A stretch of DNA of 11,195 nt from assembly GCA_027016675.1 (NCBI GenBank), contig JALUSH010000135.1:1-11195 (forward strand), written 5' to 3'. The notes under the pieces are model-generated. The model ran no database searches. It saw only the letters and a list, made by a program, of their open reading frames with translations, and was not told the DNA's origin. This document shows, piece after piece, positions 6,796 through 11,195 of this stretch (positions are counted from its first letter, which is position 1; each line of letters opens with the position of its first letter). The DNA is from Thermodesulfovibrio sp. (lineage in GTDB: Bacteria; Nitrospirota; Thermodesulfovibrionia; Thermodesulfovibrionales; JdFR-85). The position numbers and the translations under genes are program-made.

Positions 6796-7128
6796 TTATT
6801 TGGCAATTCCAGGTTCAGTACTTATAATCTCCGTCAGTTTACCATCAGTAAAGCGGAGTATGGTTTTAAATGCTCCTGCCCATCTGTGATACTCCCACTG
6901 AACCCTCTCCTTACCATCAGGTGTGGGTGCCAGAACCTTTGTAACATTGGGTGCACCCCAGGCGTATCTTACTTGCTGGAATGTCATGCCTGTGGCAATC
7001 TCGCCTTTCTTAATATGCTCCTGAACATCTGGAGGAAAGTCCTTGATTTCTTCATAGGAATAACGCATGCTTTTTGTGCATGACAGAACAAGACTTAAAA
7101 TAATCAACACAAGCAATAATCTCTTCAT
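6796..7128 (-). CDS. Small lipoprotein, SmpA/OmlA (BamE)-like
   Basis: 110 residues. A lipoprotein signal ends in VLSC with the lipidated cysteine at C17; the following threonine, not aspartate, suggests outer-membrane placement. The mature domain has GMTFQQVRYAWGAPN (about 47-61), then WEYHRW and a closing TILRFTDGKLTEI strand. This helix-plus-WG.P pattern resembles the SmpA/OmlA fold of BamE-type proteins, which help assemble outer-membrane beta-barrels. The resemblance is to a fold that several small lipoproteins share, so a BamE function is not proven. A strong AAGGAGG Shine-Dalgarno (7134-7140) stands five bases from the ATG. It follows a 98-base gap after recX and precedes alaS by 9 bases, so it probably opens a sub-operon lipoprotein-alaS-L,D-transpeptidase. 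Confidence 0.82.
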   Translation of the reverse strand: MKRLLLVLIILSLVLSCTKSMRYSYEEIKDFPPDVQEHIKKGEIATGMTFQQVRYAWGAPNVTKVLAPTPDGKERVQWEYHRWAGAFKTILRFTDGKLTEIISTEPGIAK

Positions 7129-7193
7129 TATGACCTCCTTTGTTTTCTATAGACGCCTTAATATAGAGACTGACACAACATACAGGCTATGAT

Positions 7194-7223
7194 AAAATAT
7201 CCAAAATTTATACAATAAATCAA
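7194..7223 (-). promoter_or_regulatory. Weak candidate sigma-70 promoter before the lipoprotein gene
   Basis: The 98-base gap between recX and the lipoprotein gene (7129-7226) is the only sizeable gap in the minus-strand cluster. On the minus strand it contains TTGATT (7223-7218), 18 bases, then TATTTT (7199-7194), about 60 bases before the Shine-Dalgarno. The -10 match is only moderate and the gap is AT-rich, so chance matches are likely. No terminator-type hairpin with a U-run was seen in the gap. Confidence 0.28.
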
Positions 7224-7226
7224 GAA

Positions 7227-7742
7227 TCAATCAGGGTCTTTATTTTCATAGCGTATATTTTTAAGCACTTGCTTTATTGTATCATAAGAATAACCCCTTC
7301 GTTGTAAGTATCCTTGTAGTTTACGTTTTAGTTTGTCCACAGGTGTGTCTGGATATTTATTTTTTATCCTTTTTGCGGTCTCCAGCGCCATGGGATATTC
7401 ATCTATATTATTTAATCCTGCACTATCTATTAATTCTCTGTCTATACCCCGTTTAAGGAGGAATGCCCTTAAACCTAAAATGCCAAGACCCTTGTTATGC
7501 AGTCCATAATTAATGAGTTGTTCTGCTAATGCTCTGTCATTTATGAGATCAAGCTCTCGGAGGGTTTCTATAACCCTTTCTATAAGTGTAGCTGTATAGC
7601 CACGACGTTGTAATCGATCTCTCAGTTCCTGTTCACTCCGTGGTCTGATAGTGATCAGTTTTAAAGCATATCTCTTAGCATCACTTAGTGAATCTTTCGA
7701 TGGGGATTTTCTCAGTTTGTTCATTCTGCTGTATTTCTTCAT
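7227..7742 (-). CDS. recX: RecX, modulator of RecA
   Basis: 171 residues. RecX binds the RecA filament and in most species limits its growth or activity. The protein has the three-repeat helical layout of the family: DAKRYALKLITIRPRSEQELRDRLQRRG (about 21-48, written here as its two halves around the RPRSEQEL core), then ELDLINDRALAEQLI, and a last repeat with LQGYLQRRGYSYDTIKQVL. The first ATG (7742) gives a 62-base overlap with the pilus ATPase gene; a second in-frame ATG at 7724 gives 44 bases. Neither has a clear Shine-Dalgarno, so the true start is open, but the conserved part begins after both. Being two genes from recA fits its role. The stop is followed by the 98-base gap. Confidence 0.9.
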   Translation of the reverse strand: MKKYSRMNKLRKSPSKDSLSDAKRYALKLITIRPRSEQELRDRLQRRGYTATLIERVIETLRELDLINDRALAEQLINYGLHNKGLGILGLRAFLLKRGIDRELIDSAGLNNIDEYPMALETAKRIKNKYPDTPVDKLKRKLQGYLQRRGYSYDTIKQVLKNIRYENKDPD

Positions 7743-8829
7743 ATGTGAGATCAGTTGTTGATTGTATTCCCTTTACCTTCAGAGCAAAGTCGTCAGGATT
7801 TGAGGCCCTTCTTAATGCTTCCTCATAGGTGATAAGACCACCTTTATATAAGTCATAGAGTGACTGGTCGAAGGTTTGCATTCCATAGTGGATCTTTCCT
7901 TTTGCGATTACATCAGGGATGAGTTTGGTTTTCTCAGGATCAAGTATACAGTCCTTAATAGTTTCTGTGGTGATCATAACCTCTACCGCAGGTACCCTTC
8001 CATTACCATCTGCCCTTGGAACAAGTCTCATTGATATTACTGCCTTCAGTACAGATGCAAGCTGGATACGTACCTGTTTGTGTTGATAAGGTGGGAACAC
8101 AGCAATTATCCTGTTAATGGTTTCTGTTGCATCGGTTGTATGAAGGGTACTCAGTACAAGATGGCCTGTTTCAGCAGCAATCAAGGCTGTTTGTATTGTT
8201 TCAAAGTCACGCATCTCGCCAACCAGTACAACATCCGGATCCTGCCTCAGGGCTGCCCTGAGTGCCTTGCTGAAACTCTCTGTATCAGACCCCACCTCTC
8301 TCTGATTAATAATGCTTTTTTTGTCACGATGCAGATATTCTATAGGATCTTCGATAGTTATAATATTATAGGTTCTGTTTGTATTTATATGGTCAATCAT
8401 TGATGCAAGTGTTGTTGACTTACCGCTCCCAGTGGTACCGGTAACAAGGATAAGTCCCCTTGGTTCGAGGGCTATCTTTTTAAGCACTTCTGGAAGATTG
8501 AGTTCATCGATTGTGGGGACCTTCATGGGTATCACCCTGAATACAAGACCGATTGTTCCTCTCTGGATAAACACATTACAACGGAAACGGCCCAGTCCAG
8601 GTACACTGTAGGCAAGATCAATATCAAGTTTTCTTTTAAATAGCTCCCTCTGGCTGGGGCTCATGACAGTTGAAGCTATCTTTACTGCATCCTCCTGACT
8701 TATACGGTTCATGCCCTCCAGAGGTACCAGTTCTCCATCGATTCTCATAATTGGTGGAGAACCAACCTTCAGATGAAGGTCTGAGGCATTCCTTCTGTAG
8801 GCTTCTTTGAGGAGATCATTGATCTGCAT
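7681..8829 (-). CDS. pilT: Type IV pilus retraction ATPase, PilT/PilU family
   Basis: 382 residues. A cytoplasmic hexameric secretion-type ATPase that depolymerises type IV pili. The N-terminal PAS-like domain is about 1-100. Walker A GTTGSGKST is at 131-139 with K137; the Asp box is at about 158-167 (TIEDPIEYLH); Walker B DPDVVLVGEMRD is at 197-208 with E205; the His box TGHLVLSTLH is at 221-230. GMQTFDQSL at 326-334 is the conserved C-terminal element. Where PilT has AIRNLIRE, this protein reads TIKDCILD (280-287), so it may be PilU-like or a divergent PilT. The symbol therefore stands for the family. AAGGAGG (8834-8840) lies four bases from the ATG. The gene overlaps the end of recA by 14 bases and recX by 44-62. 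No other pilus gene is in view. Confidence 0.92.
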   Translation of the reverse strand: MQINDLLKEAYRRNASDLHLKVGSPPIMRIDGELVPLEGMNRISQEDAVKIASTVMSPSQRELFKRKLDIDLAYSVPGLGRFRCNVFIQRGTIGLVFRVIPMKVPTIDELNLPEVLKKIALEPRGLILVTGTTGSGKSTTLASMIDHINTNRTYNIITIEDPIEYLHRDKKSIINQREVGSDTESFSKALRAALRQDPDVVLVGEMRDFETIQTALIAAETGHLVLSTLHTTDATETINRIIAVFPPYQHKQVRIQLASVLKAVISMRLVPRADGNGRVPAVEVMITTETIKDCILDPEKTKLIPDVIAKGKIHYGMQTFDQSLYDLYKGGLITYEEALRRASNPDDFALKVKGIQSTTDLTYEEIQQNEQTEKIPIERFTK

Positions 8830-9829
8830 TGGTCCTCCTTATTAGATTGAATTTCTCCCTCAACATCTCCTCTATCTTTTCGGCTAATTCAGGGTTGTTT
8901 CTCAGATATTCCTTTGCATTCTCTCTGCCCTGACCAATCCTGGTGCCTTCACAGCTATACCATGCACCAGCCTTCTCAATTATACCATGCTGTACGCCAA
9001 GGTCTATCAGTTCACCTTCTTTTGAGATTCCTTCATTGAAATATATATCAAACTCAGCCTGTTTGAAAGGAGGGGCAACCTTGTTTTTTACCACTTTGAC
9101 CCTGACCCTTCCACCAATCATTTCCTGACCCTGTTTGATATTGTCTATTTTTCTGATATCAAGCCTCATCGAAGAGTAGAATTTGAGCGCTGTACCACCA
9201 GTTGTGGTTTCAGGGTTACCAAACATTACACCGATCTTCATCCTTATCTGGTTTATAAATACAACAGTGGTAAGTGATTTGGATATTGCTGCTGTAAGTT
9301 TTCTCAATGCCTGACTCATCAGACGTGCCTGAAGTCCTGGCAGACTATCACCCATCTCACCTTCAATCTCTGCCTTTGGTACAAGGGCAGCTACAGAGTC
9401 TATCACCACTATATCTACAGCCCCACTTCTTACCAGTGCTTCTGCAATCTCGAGTGCCTGCTCACCTGTGTCAGGCTGTGAGACAAGAAGATCCTCGATG
9501 TTGACCCCAATTGTCTTTGCGTAGTTTACATCAAGGGCATGTTCAGCATCTATGAAGGCTGCTATACCTCCAGCCTTCTGGGCCTGTGCAATTGCGCTGA
9601 GGGCCAGTGTTGTCTTTCCTGAAGATTCAGGGCCATAGATTTCGATAACCCGACCCCTTGGGAAGCCTCCAACACCTGTTGCAATATCAAGGGATAAAGA
9701 GCCTGTTGGTATAGCCTGGATTCCCTCTACCTGGCCCTCGGCCCCAAGGCGCATTATTGTTCCCTTGCCAAAGGAGCGTTCAATCTGTGAGATAGCCATC
9801 TCCAGTGCCTTTACTTTGTCTTTATTCAT
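8816..9829 (-). CDS. recA: Recombinase RecA
   Basis: 337 residues, complete. RecA forms filaments on single-stranded DNA, drives strand exchange and triggers LexA-type self-cleavage. Walker A GPESSGKT is at 66-73 and Walker B VVIDSVAAL around 141-149. FINQIRMKIG (201-210) and NPETTTGGTALKFY (205-218 region) give the L2 DNA-binding loop. The C-terminal tail is short and mildly acidic. The ATG overlaps the thpR stop (ATGA), with AAGGAGG (9834-9840) four bases away, one of the best ribosome sites in the window and consistent with high expression. By eye I see no LexA box of the common types just upstream, but an 11-bp perfect inverted repeat lies immediately before the Shine-Dalgarno. The gene lies inside a pgpA-pncC-thpR-recA-pilT-recX run. 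Confidence 0.99.
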   Translation of the reverse strand: MNKDKVKALEMAISQIERSFGKGTIMRLGAEGQVEGIQAIPTGSLSLDIATGVGGFPRGRVIEIYGPESSGKTTLALSAIAQAQKAGGIAAFIDAEHALDVNYAKTIGVNIEDLLVSQPDTGEQALEIAEALVRSGAVDIVVIDSVAALVPKAEIEGEMGDSLPGLQARLMSQALRKLTAAISKSLTTVVFINQIRMKIGVMFGNPETTTGGTALKFYSSMRLDIRKIDNIKQGQEMIGGRVRVKVVKNKVAPPFKQAEFDIYFNEGISKEGELIDLGVQHGIIEKAGAWYSCEGTRIGQGRENAKEYLRNNPELAEKIEEMLREKFNLIRRTNADQ

Positions 9830-10392
9830 TTCGCCTCCTTTTTCAATGGAGCAATATAGAGAGTCTCATATATTGCTCCTGTTGGTTTTAAGATACTTTT
9901 CATAAGGGATATACCTGTTACATCTATTTTACCAAAGTTGTGCTCTCTATATCTCCTTAAATCTTTAAGAGTCTCTTTTATACCCCTCTGTGATTTCACC
10001 CGTCCAATAGTTATATGGGGATTAAATCTTCTTGTTTCTTTTTCAAAGCCCAGTTTTTGCATCTCCTCTTCAATACTTTCAAAAAGCCTGCGAAGTGGTT
10101 CACTTCTTTCAATCCCTATCCATAGCACCCTTGGCCTTGAGTAATCAGGAAACACTCCTGTTCCTGTAACTGATAGTGAGAATTCAGGATGTGCTTTACA
10201 GACCTTCCTTAGACGAGTCTCGATTTTCTTTGCTGTCTCCTCCTTTATTTCACCAAGGAACTTGAGGGTTAAATGAAAGCCCTCAATGCTTACCCACTTT
10301 ATATCAGCCTTTGACCTTTTGAGTTCAGAGACTATTTTCTGGATTTCACTTTTCAGGTTTTTATCAATCTCTATGGCAATGAAGCACCTCAT
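9826..10392 (-). CDS. thpR: RNA 2',3'-cyclic phosphodiesterase (2H family, LigT/ThpR)
   Basis: 188 residues, typical length. Enzymes of this 2H phosphoesterase family open 2',3'-cyclic phosphates on RNA to 2'-phosphate; the reverse ligation seen in vitro gave the old name 2'-5' RNA ligase. The protein begins with the characteristic RCFIAIEI. The two catalytic H-x-T/S-x motifs are HLTL (H40) and HITI (H126), set in GFHLTLKFLGE and RFNPHITIGRVK. The start ATG overlaps the pncC stop and the stop overlaps the recA start, both as ATGA, so all three genes are likely translated in sequence. A cinA-ligT-recA order is known in Deinococcus. The last codons encode a strong inverted repeat in front of recA. 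Confidence 0.95.
   Translation of the reverse strand: MRCFIAIEIDKNLKSEIQKIVSELKRSKADIKWVSIEGFHLTLKFLGEIKEETAKKIETRLRKVCKAHPEFSLSVTGTGVFPDYSRPRVLWIGIERSEPLRRLFESIEEEMQKLGFEKETRRFNPHITIGRVKSQRGIKETLKDLRRYREHNFGKIDVTGISLMKSILKPTGAIYETLYIAPLKKEAK
9848..9879 (-). repeat. 11-bp perfect inverted repeat directly upstream of recA
   Basis: GGAGCAATATA and its exact reverse complement TATATTGCTCC are separated by 10 bases. The repeat lies inside the last codons of thpR and ends 7 bases before the recA Shine-Dalgarno. As RNA it would form an 11-bp stem; as DNA it could be an operator. A TATATT (minus strand 9858-9853) inside the downstream arm could be a -10 box, but no good -35 is seen. There is no U-run, so it is not an intrinsic terminator. 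The coding constraint of thpR makes such symmetry unlikely but not impossible by chance. Confidence 0.5.
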
Positions 10393-10871
10393 ATCTTTAA
10401 AAAATCTATGAGATTCTCAAGGCAGTATAATGCTGCTTTCTCCTTGACCTCACCTCTGGAGCCTTTAAAAATAATTCGTTTTGCCATAGCTTTCCTCTTG
10501 CTACTGTACCCAAAATAGACAAGTCCAATCTCTTTACCTTCAAGTGCTTCGGGTCCGAGATTGCCTGTAGTTGAGATTCCTATATCGGTTCCCATTGTTT
10601 TTCTGACCCCAGAGGCCATGGCAATGGCAGTCTCTTCACTGACTATGCCATATCTTCTGACCACCTCTTCAGGCACCTTTAGAGTGGACACCTTGATTCT
10701 CTCTGAATAGGCAACAATCCCTCCAGTAAGATATTTGCTGGCTCCTGGTATATTGGTTATTAGATGCATTATAAGCCCACCAGTGCAGGATTCAGCAACT
10801 GACAAACTCATAGAGTTCTCAATAAAATAATCATGTATTGCCCTGATTATACTGTCAAACCCTGATAACAT
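10389..10871 (-). CDS. pncC: Nicotinamide-nucleotide amidohydrolase (CinA C-terminal domain)
   Basis: 160 residues, only the C-terminal (PncC) domain of CinA, with no N-terminal molybdopterin-binding-like domain; stand-alone forms are common. The enzyme deamidates NMN to nicotinate mononucleotide and so recycles NAD by-products, for example from DNA ligase. The active-site segment AESCTGG is at 26-32, followed by YLTGGIVAYSERIK (47-60). The later glycine loop reads TTGNLGPEALEGKEIG (101-116), where the usual form is TGIAGPGGG with a longer loop, so this copy departs from the norm around the substrate pocket. The ATG at 10871 lies 17 bases inside the end of pgpA and has no clear Shine-Dalgarno, so coupling to pgpA is likely. 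A later ATG (codon 21) would cut off the helix before AESCTGG. Confidence 0.9.
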   Translation of the reverse strand: MLSGFDSIIRAIHDYFIENSMSLSVAESCTGGLIMHLITNIPGASKYLTGGIVAYSERIKVSTLKVPEEVVRRYGIVSEETAIAMASGVRKTMGTDIGISTTGNLGPEALEGKEIGLVYFGYSSKRKAMAKRIIFKGSRGEVKEKAALYCLENLIDFLKI

Positions 10872-11195
10872 CTTTGAAATATAACATAAGGGTCAGAATA
10901 AAATTTGCGTATATGCCTGCCATTATATCATCAAACATAACACCCAGTCCACCCGGTAGCCTTGTCTCTGTTTGTCTTATGGGAAAGGGCTTGAGGATAT
11001 CAAAGAACCTGAATAACACAAAGCCAATAAGAATAAGCAGCGGAGTTATTGAGTGAAAGGCAATGGTAACCAGAAATCCTGTGGCTTCATCAATAACTAT
11101 AAATGAACTGTCCTTCTCTTCAAAGATTCCCTCTGCCCTGTCTGAGGCAATGGTTCCTATGACAAAAATAATGGGAATTATAAGAAGCACAGAGG
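10855..11195 (-). CDS. pgpA: Phosphatidylglycerophosphatase A, partial (N-terminus beyond the right edge)
   Basis: The frame stays open to the window edge; about 113 residues are visible and some 40-60 N-terminal residues should lie outside. A GTG at 11188-11190 could be read as a start, but the family normally has more sequence before it. Visible are a membrane segment (LIIPIIFVIGTIAS), VIDEATGFLV, a second membrane segment leading to FRFFDILKPFPI, and LPGGLGVMFDDIMAGIYA. These are the conserved acidic and basic blocks of PgpA. The enzyme removes phosphate from phosphatidylglycerophosphate in the inner membrane to make phosphatidylglycerol. A last hydrophobic stretch (NFILTLMLYF) is probably another membrane helix. 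Its end overlaps pncC by 17 bases. Confidence 0.93.
   Translation of the reverse strand, partial: SVLLIIPIIFVIGTIASDRAEGIFEEKDSSFIVIDEATGFLVTIAFHSITPLLILIGFVLFRFFDILKPFPIRQTETRLPGGLGVMFDDIMAGIYANFILTLMLYFKDVIRV

Noticed and set aside
4166..6889. Several open frames on the + strand opposite alaS
   Set aside because: They are antisense shadows of a highly conserved gene and show no domains, signal peptides or ribosome sites of their own.
8943..10144. Plus-strand open frames opposite recA and thpR
   Set aside because: Low-complexity translations fully explained as complements of conserved genes.

Overview
The window looks like chromosomal DNA of a motile, Gram-negative, probably anaerobic bacterium. 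The base composition is moderate, roughly 40-45 % G+C by eye. A lipoprotein, a periplasmic L,D-transpeptidase, a type IV pilus motor and a chemoreceptor point to a diderm cell. The overall look of RecA, AlaS and the gene order would suit Nitrospirota or a deltaproteobacterial relative. That placement is from memory of these families and is tentative. There is no mobile element, CRISPR array or RNA gene that I can support.

Layout. (1) Bases 1-101 (+) hold the last 32 codons of a hydantoinase B-type protein. It overlaps tail to tail with a small eight-cysteine protein on the minus strand (88-339). (2) The 241-base divergent spacer 340-580 carries two well-placed promoters. Leftward is a TATAAT box positioned for a leaderless transcript, with an FNR/CRP-like palindrome centred exactly at -41.5. 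Rightward is a near-consensus sigma-28 (flagellar) promoter. (3) The sigma-28 promoter precedes a two-gene unit, 581-3155 (+): a PstS-like periplasmic binding protein and a transmembrane methyl-accepting chemotaxis protein. (4) From the right edge back to 3224 a tightly packed minus-strand cluster runs pgpA (partial), pncC/cinA C-terminal domain, thpR, recA, pilT-like, recX, then a 98-base gap, a small lipoprotein, alaS and an L,D-transpeptidase.

How the genes fit together. The minus-strand cluster is mostly housekeeping: phospholipid synthesis, NAD salvage, RNA 2'-phosphoester chemistry, recombination and its modulator RecX, alanyl-tRNA charging and cell-wall cross-linking. It fuses two gene orders known elsewhere (cinA-ligT-recA and recA-recX-alaS), with a pilus ATPase and a lipoprotein inserted. 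Most junctions overlap (ATGA or longer), so translational coupling is likely. The plus-strand pair reads as a flagellar-regulon chemosensory unit in which the binding protein may serve the adjacent receptor rather than a transporter.

I do not see a wholly new multi-gene system. The items most worth testing are the sigma-28-driven binding-protein/receptor pair, the FNR-like site with leaderless start at the cysteine-rich gene, and an 11-bp perfect inverted repeat directly in front of the recA ribosome-binding site.
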